Positions 9,170-18,474 are shown, counted from the stretch's first letter. The stretch: 64,000 nt of DNA from Psychrobacter urativorans (GCF_001298525.1 NZ_CP012678.1:806001-870000); one strand, 5' to 3'. The notes: generated by a model from the letters alone, not told the origin. Numbers and translations are program-made.

Positions 9170-10582
9170 ATGCGCAAACTAAGCAAAAAGTCTGCTATTA
9201 AATGGGGCATTATTGCCTTAATTGTCGTAGCATTAGGTGCTTTAGCCTATAAAACCTTAAAACCAAAAGAAGTTCAGCCCAACTATCTGACGGCAACCGC
9301 CGAGATTGGCGATATTGAAAATAACGTCATGGCTTCTGGTAAGGTAAAAGCGCTTAATACCGTTGACGTTGGTGCGCAAGTATCTGGCGAGGTCAAACGG
9401 CTATTTGTTGATGTGGGCGACGAGGTGCAAAAAGGTGATCTTATTGCACAAATTGATCAGGTCACGCAAAAGAATAATTTAACCAATCAGCAAGCCAGCC
9501 TTGACCAAAGCCAAGCAGCCACTGAAAGCGCGCAAGCCGAAGTGTCGAGCCGTGAAGCAGGATTAAAAAGTGCGTACGCTGACCTTGCCAGCCGTCAATC
9601 AGAGCTAAAACAAGCCCAATCTGACTTCGGTCGGCTGCAATCTTTGCTTAATATCGATGCGATTTCACAACAAGAATACGATACTCAAGCTACTCGCATT
9701 GATACCGCAAAATCTGCCGTTGCCAGTGCTCGTGCTTCTATTGAAACGGCTAACGCTGCTATCGCTACGGCAAAAGCAAATATCAATAGCCAACAGGCGG
9801 CACTACGCAAGTCACAGACCAATGTGGACACCGCACAAGAAGACCTAAGCTATACTACGATTCGTGCGCCAATGTCAGGCACTGTGGTCTCAGTCACGAC
9901 CGAACAAGGCACTACCGTTAACGCCAATCAAAGCGCACCAACCATTGTTACCTTAGCGGACTTATCAACCGTGCGTATTAATGCACAAATCTCTGAAGCC
10001 GACGTCATTAACGTCAAAGCAAATATGCCCGTCTATTTTAATATCATTGGTAATCCCGACCAAAAATACGATGCTGTCCTTAAAGCCATTGAGCCTGCAC
10101 CTGAGCGCATTAGTGACACCAGCTCGACCGATGCCGCCATTTATTATGTCGGCTACATCGAAGTGCCCAATGCCGAACGTCGCTTCCGTATTGATATGAC
10201 CGCGCAAGTTTATGTCATCATCAACCAAGCCAAAAACGCCTTATTAATCCCTTCTGCCGCCCTACAACCTGCCGGTAAATCTAAAAAAGGTAGAGACGCT
10301 AATAAAGCGCCTACTAATGCTAAAGATACCAATGCTAAAGATACCAATGCTAAAACTGCTGATGCTAATCGTGAAGATGGCGTCACTACGGCTACCGTTC
10401 GCGTCCTGCAAGCTGACGGCACAGTGGTTGAACAAACCGTGAAAGTGGGTATTAACAATCGCGTTAATGCACAAATCCTCAGCGGTCTAAATAAAGGCGA
10501 TAAAGTAGTTATCAGTGAAGAAGGTCCAGCAAAAGGTCAAAAAGGCGGTAGAGGTGGTCGACCAGGTGGCAGACCGTTTTAA
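9170..10582 (+). CDS. macA: Efflux periplasmic adaptor subunit (MacA type)
   Basis: Membrane-fusion protein of a tripartite ABC efflux pump. One N-terminal membrane anchor (about residues 11-28) is followed by a split lipoyl/barrel-sandwich domain (GKVKALNTVDVGAQVSGEV; TIRAPMSGTVVSV) flanking a long Ala/Gln/Ser-rich coiled-coil hairpin (about 95-225), then beta-barrel and membrane-proximal domains. The C-terminal region has a Lys/Asp/Asn-rich linker with the repeated peptide TNAKD and a basic Gly/Arg tail. It stands directly before macB. Macrolide or enterobactin export is known for E. coli MacAB; the substrate here is unknown. Confidence 0.92.
   Translation: MRKLSKKSAIKWGIIALIVVALGALAYKTLKPKEVQPNYLTATAEIGDIENNVMASGKVKALNTVDVGAQVSGEVKRLFVDVGDEVQKGDLIAQIDQVTQKNNLTNQQASLDQSQAATESAQAEVSSREAGLKSAYADLASRQSELKQAQSDFGRLQSLLNIDAISQQEYDTQATRIDTAKSAVASARASIETANAAIATAKANINSQQAALRKSQTNVDTAQEDLSYTTIRAPMSGTVVSVTTEQGTTVNANQSAPTIVTLADLSTVRINAQISEADVINVKANMPVYFNIIGNPDQKYDAVLKAIEPAPERISDTSSTDAAIYYVGYIEVPNAERRFRIDMTAQVYVIINQAKNALLIPSAALQPAGKSKKGRDANKAPTNAKDTNAKDTNAKTADANREDGVTTATVRVLQADGTVVEQTVKVGINNRVNAQILSGLNKGDKVVISEEGPAKGQKGGRGGRPGGRPF
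10316..10353 (+). repeat. 15-base in-frame repeat within macA
   Basis: The unit GCTAAAGATACCAAT occurs twice in tandem followed by a partial copy, encoding TNAKDTNAKDTNAK. The unit length is a multiple of three, so copy change would keep the frame and only vary the linker length. Confidence 0.8.
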
Positions 10583-10699
10583 TCATAACTCTTAAGCATT
10601 AAGCATAACGGTTTAAAATAAAAAACGGCACCTTAAGAGCTTAAAAGTTCCGTAGCAAAAGATGAGCATTGATATAGATTAATATAGGCAGCATGACAG

Positions 10700-12706
10700 A
10701 TGAATAACCAAGATCCCCATTCAAGCGCCGCGACCGATGCGACTGAAGTCCCCTTAATGCAAGTTAAAGGACTCATCAGAGAATTTAAGGCGGGTGAACA
10801 AACTATTCGCGTGCTGCATGATATTAATTTGACGATCAATCAAGGTGAGATGGTCGCGATCATCGGACAGTCAGGCTCCGGTAAGTCTACCTTAATGAAT
10901 ATTTTAGGCTGTTTGGATCAAGCCAGCGCCGGTGATTATAAAATCTATGGTCAGTCCGTCAGCCGTTTAGATGCAGATGAGCTTGCAAAGTTACGCCGTG
11001 AGCATTTTGGGTTCATTTTTCAGCGTTATCATCTACTAGGCGATATTAGCGCTCGTGATAACGTTGCCGTACCTGCCGTCTATGCCGGAATGGATGGACA
11101 AGCCCGTAGTCAGCGCGCTGAGATGCTGCTGTCAGATTTAGGACTCGGTGAGAAGGTTAATAACCGTCCCAGTCAGTTATCTGGTGGTCAACAGCAGCGT
11201 GTTTCTATCGCACGCGCCCTGATGAACGGTGGCGATATCATTCTAGCCGATGAGCCAACCGGTGCGCTTGATAGTAAGTCTGGCGAAGATGTGATGGAAA
11301 TCCTGCGCGACTTAAACGCGCAAGGTCACACCATTATTATGGTCACCCATGACCCTAGTATTGCCGAACAAGCTGAGCGCGTCATTGAAATTAAAGATGG
11401 CTATATCATCGCTGATTATAAAAATGAACACTATCAGCACACCCAAGCAAAACCTGAATCTATCCTAGACCAACACCGAAAAAGCGCCTTTAGTAGCTTT
11501 ATAGATCGTTTATTTGAAGCCTTTAAAATGTCCTTATTAGCAATGCGTGCGCATAAAATGCGCACCTTGCTGACCATGCTAGGTATTATTATTGGTATTG
11601 CCTCAGTAGTCTCTGTTGTTGGGCTCGGTAAAGGCTCACAAGCACAAATTTTATCCAATATTAGCTCGCTTGGTACCAATACTATTACCGTCACTGACGG
11701 CTATCCTTATGGTGATCCTAGACGAAAATATAATGATAAGAATCTGACCCCACAAGATGCGCAAGCAATCGCTGATCAGCCGTATGTCGTCAGCGTCAGC
11801 CCGCAAATTAATAGCAATACCAATGTACGCTATCGTAATGTACAAGAAGCAGCAAGTATCAGCGGTGTCGGTCAAGACTATCTCGATGTCACTGGCGAAA
11901 AACTGATTCAAGGTCAGGGTTTTGATGAGCAAAGCATTTTACGCCGTACTCAAGATATTATTATTGATGACAATGCCAAAAAGACCTTTTTTCCTGATAA
12001 TGCCAATCCTATTGGTGAAGTCGTATTAATTGGCAGTGTACCGGGGCGCGTTATTGGCGTACTTGCTCCCAATGATGGCGGTTTTGGTCGCAGCGTAGAT
12101 TCACCGACCTTATATATGCCCTACACTACTATCATGTCGCGCCTTGTGGGCAGCGCCTATATTGAAAGCTTTGTTGCTCTAATTGATAATAATATTTCTT
12201 CAGCAGCAGCAGAATCAGCGATTTCTCAACTTATGGAAAGTCGCCACGGTACGGATGACTTTAGAATCCGCAACTCTGACTCTATTCGCCAAACGATTGA
12301 ATCTACCACCGCCGCAATGACGTTACTGATTTCATCAATTGCGATTATCTCCTTAATCGTCGGCGGGATTGGCGTTATGAATATTATGCTGGTATCAGTG
12401 ACCGAACGTACCAATGAGATTGGTGTACGTATGGCAGTTGGTGCGCGCCAAAGCGATATCATGCAGCAGTTTTTAATCGAAGCGATACTCGTGTGTATTT
12501 TAGGTGGTTTACTCGGTATTGGCTTAGCCTTTGCCATTGGAGAATTGATAAATCGCGTGGGTGGAGACAGTTTTCAAGTCATTTATTCCTCTACCTCTAT
12601 TATTGCTGCTTTTTTATGCTCGACGCTTATTGGTGTGGTGTTTGGCTTTTTACCGGCACGTAATGCCGCCAAACTTGACCCTGTTGAAGCCCTTTCTAGA
12701 GATTAA
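10700..12706 (+). CDS. macB: Macrolide-type ABC exporter MacB (ATPase-permease fusion)
   Basis: Inner-membrane half-transporter that drives MacA-coupled efflux. The N-terminal ATPase has Walker A GQSGSGKST, signature LSGGQQQR and Walker B ILADEPTGALD. A first membrane helix follows (about 275-300), then a large periplasmic domain and three C-terminal helices of the FtsX/MacB fold (GGIGVMNIMLVSVTERTNEIG motif). At 668 residues it is slightly longer than E. coli MacB (648). The start codon lies 117 bases after macA, so the two are likely co-transcribed. No TolC-type outer-membrane channel gene is adjacent. Confidence 0.95.
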   Translation: MNNQDPHSSAATDATEVPLMQVKGLIREFKAGEQTIRVLHDINLTINQGEMVAIIGQSGSGKSTLMNILGCLDQASAGDYKIYGQSVSRLDADELAKLRREHFGFIFQRYHLLGDISARDNVAVPAVYAGMDGQARSQRAEMLLSDLGLGEKVNNRPSQLSGGQQQRVSIARALMNGGDIILADEPTGALDSKSGEDVMEILRDLNAQGHTIIMVTHDPSIAEQAERVIEIKDGYIIADYKNEHYQHTQAKPESILDQHRKSAFSSFIDRLFEAFKMSLLAMRAHKMRTLLTMLGIIIGIASVVSVVGLGKGSQAQILSNISSLGTNTITVTDGYPYGDPRRKYNDKNLTPQDAQAIADQPYVVSVSPQINSNTNVRYRNVQEAASISGVGQDYLDVTGEKLIQGQGFDEQSILRRTQDIIIDDNAKKTFFPDNANPIGEVVLIGSVPGRVIGVLAPNDGGFGRSVDSPTLYMPYTTIMSRLVGSAYIESFVALIDNNISSAAAESAISQLMESRHGTDDFRIRNSDSIRQTIESTTAAMTLLISSIAIISLIVGGIGVMNIMLVSVTERTNEIGVRMAVGARQSDIMQQFLIEAILVCILGGLLGIGLAFAIGELINRVGGDSFQVIYSSTSIIAAFLCSTLIGVVFGFLPARNAAKLDPVEALSRD

Positions 12707-12725
12707 ATGAGTTGTAATGAGGGCT

Positions 12726-12762
12726 TTTATCAGAAAATTGATAAATAAAACCATTTTTTTTA
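12726..12762 (+). terminator. Possible weak terminator after macB
   Basis: A 7-base AT stem (TTTATCA / TGATAAA) with a 6-base loop is followed after 9 bases by a T-rich run. The stem is weak, so this is only a candidate. Confidence 0.3.
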
Positions 12763-12792
12763 TATAATTTACGTTTTTTTGATGAAATAGGG

Positions 12793-12820
12793 TTGTAATT
12801 GCTATAAAACTATATATAAT
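12793..12820 (+). promoter_or_regulatory. Candidate promoter for the tRNA-Lys pair
   Basis: TTGTAA and TATAAT are separated by 16 bases, about 105 bases upstream of the first tRNA. The -10 box is a perfect consensus; the -35 matches four of six positions. Confidence 0.6.
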
Positions 12821-12823
12821 GTG

Positions 12824-12861
12824 CTCTCACGTTTAGAGATAGAAATAAATAAACGTGAGAG
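12824..12861 (+). repeat. Perfect 12-bp inverted repeat in the tRNA-Lys leader
   Basis: CTCTCACGTTTA and TAAACGTGAGAG pair perfectly around a 14-base loop, starting only a few bases after the -10 box, so it would form at the very 5' end of the transcript. No T-run follows, so it is not an intrinsic terminator. Confidence 0.8.
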
Positions 12862-12925
12862 AAGTCCAGCATCAAGGATTTCAACTTGTAGAGTTAAAAA
12901 GCACTGCTTTTTTATAATCTCTTCA

Positions 12926-13001
12926 GGGCCGTTAGCTCAGTCGGTAGAGCAGTTGACTTTTAATCAATTGGTCCCGCGTTCGAATCGCGGACGGCCCACC
13001 A
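12926..13001 (+). tRNA. tRNA-Lys (TTT)
   Basis: The 76-base cloverleaf has acceptor stem GGGCCGT pairing with ACGGCCC, D-loop GCTCAGTCGGTAGAGC, anticodon loop CTTTTAA (anticodon TTT), T-loop GTTCGAATC, and an encoded CCA. It is identical in sequence to the second copy 140 bases downstream. Confidence 0.98.
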
Positions 13002-13080
13002 TTTTTAGTGTTTAGTATGGCTTCTTATAATCGTTATTATTTTTATAGATAATAATTATGCTAAGATAGCACAGTTAGAC

Positions 13081-13096
13081 CCATCCCCTAGGATGG
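13081..13096 (+). repeat. Hairpin CCATCC/GGATGG between the tRNA-Lys genes
   Basis: A perfect 6-bp stem with a CCTA loop lies in the 140-base spacer. It may be part of a processing signal, or a remnant of the duplication that made the two tRNA genes; no T-run follows. Confidence 0.55.
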
Positions 13097-13141
13097 TAGC
13101 TTTTAGAGTTAAAAAAAACCTTGGTTTTTATTCTCTCATTA

Positions 13142-13217
13142 GGGCCGTTAGCTCAGTCGGTAGAGCAGTTGACTTTTAATCAATTGGTCCCGCGTTCGAA
13201 TCGCGGACGGCCCACCA
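13142..13217 (+). tRNA. tRNA-Lys (TTT), second copy
   Basis: Identical to the tRNA at 12926: same 76 bases, anticodon TTT and encoded CCA. Some 35 bases of upstream sequence are also related, including an A-run/T-run hairpin, which points to a tandem duplication. The strong terminator follows 8 bases later, so both copies probably come from one transcript. Confidence 0.98.
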
Positions 13218-13224
13218 TATTCGA

Positions 13225-13258
13225 AAAGCTCAGTCATTGATATGATTGAGCTTTTTTT
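13225..13258 (+). terminator. Terminator after the tRNA-Lys pair
   Basis: AAAGCTCA pairs with TGAGCTTT, with an inner TCAT/ATGA pairing, followed by seven T. It could also partly serve the minus-strand MBL gene that ends at 13333. Confidence 0.85.
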
Positions 13259-13332
13259 GCTTAAATTTTTTAGATAGATTTTTTAATGTATTATTATTTT
13301 CTACAGCTTCATAACTATAGCGTTCAATGAAG

Positions 13333-14103
13333 CTAGCCTAGCTGCGACTCTTTATTGCGCCACCATAATAGTTTATGACGAATGGTATCTTTTACGGTGC
13401 GTTGATGCTTTGGCGCTTGCTGAATCAACCTATCAAACGTCGCTGCATCAATAGCTAGCTCACGCCCGTGAGCCATCATTACATTAGAGGGCTGCAAATC
13501 TTTCACTTTTTGCAAAGATTGAATATAAGCTTTTGGGTCATAAATCGGAAATGGCGCCACAAATTTATGACGCAGTTTAATAATTAAATCAGCAGTATAG
13601 ATTTGACGACTTGGACGATGAAATAAAGACAAATCACGATCGGTATGTCCTGGCGTCTCTAACACTTGCCAGTCCTCAAAGTTAGGAATAGCGTCGCCTT
13701 CTTGCACCGTCTTATTTGGCTGAAGATGCGCAGGATACCACAATCTTTTAAACGGACGACCTTGACGCTTAGCGACATAATGCGCCAGTCCCGTATCTAC
13801 CAGATGCATAAGCTGACCACCGATACCGGCATACCACTGCATCGGTTTATCTGCCGATACAATTTGGCAGCCCGTTGCTTCCCTAAGCTTATGGGCGCCG
13901 CCTGCATGATCAGGATGCATATGCGTTACTATCACCACTTTCAAATCGCTAGTAGGACGCTGTAACGTGGTCTGTATATAGTTCAGTATCATTGGTACAT
14001 CAGGGCGACAGCAGCCATCAAGTAGCAGTAGTTTATCGGGATATACAGCCAAATAAATACTCTGAATATAACCCTCTAAGCGTACTATTTCACATAAGCT
14101 CAT
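13333..14103 (-). CDS. MBL-fold metallohydrolase
   Basis: A metallo-beta-lactamase-fold hydrolase with the zinc motif THMHPDHAGG, a later metal-ligand stretch ETPGHTD, and a C-terminal MAHGRE histidine. The set fits a glyoxalase-II-like or lactonase-like protein of 256 residues; the substrate cannot be told. The frame is open to 14121, but AAGGAAGA sits just before the ATG at 14103, so I prefer that start. It is a single gene convergent with the tRNA-Lys pair. The next gene on the same strand upstream is katE, about 250 bases away behind its own terminator. Confidence 0.88.
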   Translation of the reverse strand: MSLCEIVRLEGYIQSIYLAVYPDKLLLLDGCCRPDVPMILNYIQTTLQRPTSDLKVVIVTHMHPDHAGGAHKLREATGCQIVSADKPMQWYAGIGGQLMHLVDTGLAHYVAKRQGRPFKRLWYPAHLQPNKTVQEGDAIPNFEDWQVLETPGHTDRDLSLFHRPSRQIYTADLIIKLRHKFVAPFPIYDPKAYIQSLQKVKDLQPSNVMMAHGRELAIDAATFDRLIQQAPKHQRTVKDTIRHKLLWWRNKESQLG

Positions 14104-14264
14104 AAGTCTTCCTTGATTCATATTTTGTAATTATTTTCATCTGTCATTACTAAGTAAAAGTCTACAATGTTGATTGAGTATAACCTTGTCGCTATTAGCC
14201 AAACTTACTTTATATGAACGCTGACGTTTACTAATGAATACTAACCCATCTTATTGATCTAAAA

Positions 14265-14293
14265 TGCAAAAACTCAGCACGACGGCTGAGTTT
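14265..14293 (-). terminator. Terminator after katE
   Basis: AAACTCAGC pairs with GCTGAGTTT across a 6-base loop; read on the minus strand it ends in a T-run. It lies about 60 bases past the katE stop. Confidence 0.7.
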
Positions 14294-14354
14294 AAGAGAA
14301 ACAATTAATAAGATTGTATAATTAAAATATGTACTTAAAAACAGTTAAGCAAAA

Positions 14355-16442
14355 CTAAGCAAGGTCACGTACTTTTGGTTCACGCTCCCACAGACGTGAT
14401 TTCGCATTATCAATAAACGCATCTAAATCAGCCAATGGCGTGACAAAGCTGTCTTTTTCAATCGGTAGCTTGCTTAAGATAAACTCATCGGTCGCACCGC
14501 AATAGGCAATCGCTTTACAGTGCACATAGGCATCTGTAAACCAATCTAGAGCCGCGCTGTCTTTAGCAAGCTTCTTCGCTTGCTCTGGCATGATGATACT
14601 AACGACCGCATCAAACATCACAGACGGACCGCCTGCTACGCGCTCATCAGCTTGTATAATGGTATCATCGTCTAACTTCACCTCTTTATTCGGTGCAATG
14701 ATTTTAACACTTGCGCCCTCTGCATTTGCGGCATCTTCAAACTTCTTAATTTCGCTATGCTTTGAGCCTTCTGCAACTAGTATTCCAATCATACGACCTT
14801 TTAACGTCTTAGGCGTACGACCAATCGTTTGTAATACCTCAGACGTCGCCATGTCTTGTATCGGTGCAGCTGCCTCTGCCGCTTCGGGTAATTGCATACC
14901 CAGCGCCGTTGCAACACGATTTGCCAAATCTTCATCGATATTAATCAGATGACCCAACATACGTGTACGCACATGCGCGGTATCTACTTTACCCAACTCA
15001 AAGGCATAAGCAGAAGCAATATGCGCTTGTTCAATTTTAGTTTGACTGCGATAGAACATTCGCGGCTGGCTATAATGATCCGCAAAGCTCTCAGCACGCA
15101 TGCGACCTTTAACGCCATCATCTAGCGTCTCGGCAAAAGACGCAAAGCCTTTCTTCACGCTCTCACGTGGGCGCGTTGGATCGAGACTCTGTGGTTCATA
15201 TAACACACGAGTTTTCGGCACGTGCATCTGCATATGACCATCTTGCTGATTATTGGCAAACGGGCATTTTGGTGCATTGATTGGAATTTGGGCAAAATTC
15301 GGTGAGCCCAAACGCGATAACTGAGTATCTAGATAACTAAATAGGCGACCTTGTAATAACGGGTCATTACTAAAATCGATACCCGGTGGCAAATGTGAGG
15401 GACAAAACGCTACTTGCTCTGTTTCGGCAAAGAAATTATCCGGATAACGATTGAGCACCATTTTACCGACAATTTTTACCGGTACCAATTCTTCTGGAAT
15501 CAATTTGGTGGCATCCAAATGATCGAATGGAAATTCATTGGCTTCGTCTTCAGTAAATAACTGTACGCCAAATTCCCACTCTGGATAATCACCATTGTTG
15601 ATCGATTCAAACAAATCACGGCGATGATAATCAAGATCAGCACCGGATATTTTTACCGCTTCATCCCATGTAGTCGATTGCACACCCAGCACTGGCTTCC
15701 AATGGAAACGTACAAAGGTGCTCTTGCCTTCTTTATTAATTAAGCGATAACTATGAATACCAAAGCCTTCCATCATACGCAGGCTACGCGGCAGTCCGCG
15801 ATCACTCATTACCCAAATCAAATTGTGCATCGTCTCAGGGCTGAGTGAGACAAAATCCCAAAAGGTATCATGAGCAGATGCCGCTTGTGGAAAACCACGA
15901 TCTGGTTCAGGTTTGACCGCATGTACAAGGTCTGGAAATTTCATCGCATCTTGAATAAAGAAAATCGGCATATTATTGCCAACGATATCCCAATTACCCT
16001 CTTCGGTATAAATTTTTACCGCAAAGCCACGCACATCTCGCGGGGTATCTTTTGAGCCTTTACTGCCTGCTACTGTAGAAAAGCGTGTGAATAATGGCGT
16101 CTGCTTACCCGTTTCACTTAAAATCTTCGCAGTGGTATATTCTTCTAGCGATTCTGTCAATTCAAAATAACCGTGTGCTGCACTACCGCGCGCATGAACG
16201 ATACGCTCTGGAATACGTTCATGGTCAAAGTGATTGATTTTTTCACGTAAGACAAAGTCTTCTAACAGCGTTGGTCCACGTGCGCCAACCTTTAGCGAGT
16301 TTTGATTGTCAGAGATGACAACACCTTGCTGGGTGGTCAACGCTTTGGCGTCATCACCGGCACGCTGATGGGTTTCACCGCCATGACCTTGTTCTGTATT
16401 CATGTCTTTAGCGGGGTCAGTATGATCAATATTCTTATTCAT
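14355..16442 (-). CDS. katE: Catalase HPII (large-subunit clade 2)
   Basis: Decomposes hydrogen peroxide. The 695-residue protein is a large-subunit catalase. The distal catalytic His (about 83, in VHARGS) and Asn (about 156, in GNNMPIFF) are present, and the haem-ligand Tyr is in [14 protein letters not shown] (Tyr about 370). A C-terminal class-I-glutamine-amidotransferase-like domain starts near residue 545 ([15 protein letters not shown]). AGGAT lies a few bases before the ATG. Its long upstream region is shared with the divergent exported hydrolase and carries repeated ACGCTAT boxes. E. coli KatE is RpoS-dependent, whereas related bacteria often use OxyR; the sequence does not decide between them. 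Confidence 0.97.
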   Translation of the reverse strand: MNKNIDHTDPAKDMNTEQGHGGETHQRAGDDAKALTTQQGVVISDNQNSLKVGARGPTLLEDFVLREKINHFDHERIPERIVHARGSAAHGYFELTESLEEYTTAKILSETGKQTPLFTRFSTVAGSKGSKDTPRDVRGFAVKIYTEEGNWDIVGNNMPIFFIQDAMKFPDLVHAVKPEPDRGFPQAASAHDTFWDFVSLSPETMHNLIWVMSDRGLPRSLRMMEGFGIHSYRLINKEGKSTFVRFHWKPVLGVQSTTWDEAVKISGADLDYHRRDLFESINNGDYPEWEFGVQLFTEDEANEFPFDHLDATKLIPEELVPVKIVGKMVLNRYPDNFFAETEQVAFCPSHLPPGIDFSNDPLLQGRLFSYLDTQLSRLGSPNFAQIPINAPKCPFANNQQDGHMQMHVPKTRVLYEPQSLDPTRPRESVKKGFASFAETLDDGVKGRMRAESFADHYSQPRMFYRSQTKIEQAHIASAYAFELGKVDTAHVRTRMLGHLINIDEDLANRVATALGMQLPEAAEAAAPIQDMATSEVLQTIGRTPKTLKGRMIGILVAEGSKHSEIKKFEDAANAEGASVKIIAPNKEVKLDDDTIIQADERVAGGPSVMFDAVVSIIMPEQAKKLAKDSAALDWFTDAYVHCKAIAYCGATDEFILSKLPIEKDSFVTPLADLDAFIDNAKSRLWEREPKVRDLA

Positions 16443-16897
16443 AAAATATCCTAGCTAGCTAATGAGTAAAAATGGGCTATTACTAGACCATTCAATAAGC
16501 GCCAACACAGTTTTATATCCGTAGGAATAATAGCGACTTCAAATGTCCGTTAATTTCTGCATGGTGGCACGGTTGCGGATAAAATCGACTCAAGCAATTT
16601 TTAGATAGCAATGCTGAGACAGTAATTCTGATACCAACAATTATCTTACTCAAAAATCGCCGACAGGTATGTCATCTATATCGTTAAGCGTGTTGATATT
16701 TGGTTAAGCAAAATAGCAATGATTTCAGCTTTAAATAATTTTAAACGCTATTATTTTTAACAATATAGCGTTGTTATGTAGTTATTCTTTACGCTATTCT
16801 CTAATAGATGTCTGCTCATAAATGTTAAAAGGGTAGATTGGCTGTTAACTACGCTATTTTTCACTGACATTTTTTAACTAACATGATGAGGCTAGCT
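16443..16897. promoter_or_regulatory. katE/hydrolase divergent intergenic region with ACGCTAT boxes
   Basis: This 455-base AT-rich gap holds no gene. ACGCTAT occurs at 16745-16751, 16791-16797 and 16851-16857, and in reverse at 16765-16771. The first and reverse copies form the inverted pair AACGCTAT-n13-ATAGCGTT (16744-16772). This suggests an operator serving one or both genes; no regulator is identified. Confidence 0.5.
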
Positions 16898-16956
16898 ATG
16901 ACATTGATATCAACATCCACTTTTACCAAACTACATAAGCGCTACGGCGAAAAGTT

Positions 16957-16988
16957 ACTGTGCAGCGCCTCTACTGTGCAGCGCCTCT
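16957..16988 (+). repeat. Perfect 16-bp tandem duplication in a signal-peptide region
   Basis: ACTGTGCAGCGCCTCT is present twice back to back. Sixteen is not a multiple of three, so the second copy shifts the frame between a well-placed ATG (16898, with GAGG 7 bases upstream) and the hydrolase body. Removing one copy would rejoin the frames. Confidence 0.95.
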
Positions 16989-17003
16989 TTAGCCTTAGCG
17001 GCA

Positions 17004-17717
17004 TTGCTGCTCAGCCAAACTGCTACTGCGATTACCACTAAAAATGTTATTTACACAGTAGACAACCAACCCTATGAGGGCTATTACGCCAAAGCGGACA
17101 AAGCGAATGCACCGTTTATCTTACTGATTCATGATTGGGATGGGCTCACCGACTATGAGCGCAAGCGTGCTGATATGTTAGCGACTGAAGGCTATAACGT
17201 GCTGGCTGCTGATATGTTTGGGCAAGGTATTCGCCCGACGACTATTGAAGAGAATAAACGCTTAACCGCAGCATTATATGACGATCGCAGCAAGATGCGC
17301 CGCTTGCTGCAAGGTGCATTGAATGCCGGTCAAGCGCAAGGCAATGATGCACGCACAGGCGTGACGATGGGCTACTGTTTTGGCGGTACGGTTGCTTTGG
17401 AGCTAGCGCGCTCAGGATTCCCGCAAAAGGCATTTGTACCCTTCCATGGTGCCTTCGATACGCCAACGAGTCAAAGCTATGATAAGACCACTGGCGAGAT
17501 ATTGGTGTTTCATGGCTCTGCGGATGACTCTGTCTCCCTAGAAAGTTTTGCTACTTTGGGCAAGACGCTAGAAGCGGCAAAGGTACCACATGAGATGGTT
17601 ACTTATAGTGGCGCGCCTCATGCCTTTAGCGTGTTCGGCAGCGATAGATATGATGCTCGCGCTGATCAGCGCTCTTGGAAACGTTATTTAGATTTTTTAG
17701 CAGAAACCTATAAATAA
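17004..17717 (+). CDS. Dienelactone-hydrolase-family protein, signal peptide frameshifted
   Basis: An alpha/beta-hydrolase of the dienelactone hydrolase family. The nucleophile Cys is in MGYCFGGTV, followed by an acid in GSADDSVS and His in GAPHAFSVFG. As it stands the body frame can begin only at a TTG (17004). A proper start is at ATG 16898, but a 16-bp tandem duplication at 16957-16988 throws that frame off, and it stops at 17041. With one repeat removed the reading is a classic export signal: a basic n-region, a hydrophobic SLALAALLLSQ core and ATA before ITTK. The gene is therefore either a recent pseudogene or switchable by repeat loss. It stands beside katE, a flavodoxin-like gene and osmC; its substrate is unknown. 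Confidence 0.85.
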   Translation: MLLSQTATAITTKNVIYTVDNQPYEGYYAKADKANAPFILLIHDWDGLTDYERKRADMLATEGYNVLAADMFGQGIRPTTIEENKRLTAALYDDRSKMRRLLQGALNAGQAQGNDARTGVTMGYCFGGTVALELARSGFPQKAFVPFHGAFDTPTSQSYDKTTGEILVFHGSADDSVSLESFATLGKTLEAAKVPHEMVTYSGAPHAFSVFGSDRYDARADQRSWKRYLDFLAETYK

Positions 17718-17752
17718 TTTGACTGTATGCAAAAATATTATCAGCTCTACAC

Positions 17753-17804
17753 AAAAAGACCTCTCAATCGATCGTTATAAGATCTTGATTGAGAGGTCTT
17801 TTTT
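17753..17804. terminator. Bidirectional terminator
   Basis: A 17-base stem (AAAAAGACCTCTCAATC with its complement) encloses a short loop, with A-run and T-run flanks. It lies between the convergent hydrolase and DUF938 genes and can serve both. Confidence 0.9.
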
Positions 17805-17823
17805 GTTCCAAAGCTTAGCTGAT

Positions 17824-18474
17824 TTAATATTTTTGAAATACCAGTAGCTGGTTGTTAGCGGGCATCTCATACTTATTAGATAGCTTTAGATGATGCGTCT
17901 CTGCCAAAACTATTATATCCTCTAAATGGCGGATACCGCTTTTTGGATCGCGTTGCCTGAGACTGATATCAAATTGCTGATTTCTGGCACTGGTGTAATG
18001 TCTATTTTCGTTAAATGGTCCATAAACGATCAGCTTCCCATTGATAGCTAAAGCATCACCTACTAACTCAAATAATTGCTCAACCAACAACCATGAGATG
18101 ATATGCAGGGTATTGGCAGTAAATACCGCATCATAAAGCTGATTACTAGCAAGACTTATCGGTAATGGATCGACTTCTAAATCAAAAGCCAGTGGCGCAT
18201 ATAGGCTGGGCGCAGGATAGGCAGTATGCCAAGCATTGATCGTAGAATGATGCGCTAACACGTCACTGGTCTGCCATGTTAAATAGGTCAATCTCGGTGC
18301 GAAATACACACTATGCTGCCCCGTACCTGAACCCACTTCTAATACATGAGTAGACTCTCGCAACTCTTTCTGTAAAACGTCCAAAATCGGCTGCTTATTA
18401 TTTTCACACGCTTGAGAAAAAGGTATTCCAGCAGGAGCAATAGATTGGCTATTATCTGAATTATCATTAAACAC
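17824..18474 (-). CDS. DUF938 SAM-dependent methyltransferase-like protein
   Basis: A class I methyltransferase fold with the SAM motif LEVGSGTGQHSVYFA and a later FTANTLHI stretch, matching the DUF938 family, whose substrate is not known to me. The frame is open to 18546, but the extra N-terminus is hydrophobic and unlike the family. A GTG at 18474 preceded by AGGAT at 7 bases gives 216 residues beginning MFNDNSDN, which I prefer. It follows the flavodoxin-like gene on the same strand and ends at the shared terminator. Confidence 0.82.
   Translation of the reverse strand: MFNDNSDNSQSIAPAGIPFSQACENNKQPILDVLQKELRESTHVLEVGSGTGQHSVYFAPRLTYLTWQTSDVLAHHSTINAWHTAYPAPSLYAPLAFDLEVDPLPISLASNQLYDAVFTANTLHIISWLLVEQLFELVGDALAINGKLIVYGPFNENRHYTSARNQQFDISLRQRDPKSGIRHLEDIIVLAETHHLKLSNKYEMPANNQLLVFQKY

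Noticed and set aside
10210..10474. Minus-strand frames opposite the macA repeat linker
   Set aside because: Low-complexity products (repeated SLALV, SIGIF) are shadows of the in-frame repeat in macA.
12821..13015. 64-residue frame across the first tRNA-Lys
   Set aside because: It translates the tRNA itself; strings like SGPLAQSVEQLTFN are the usual artefact.
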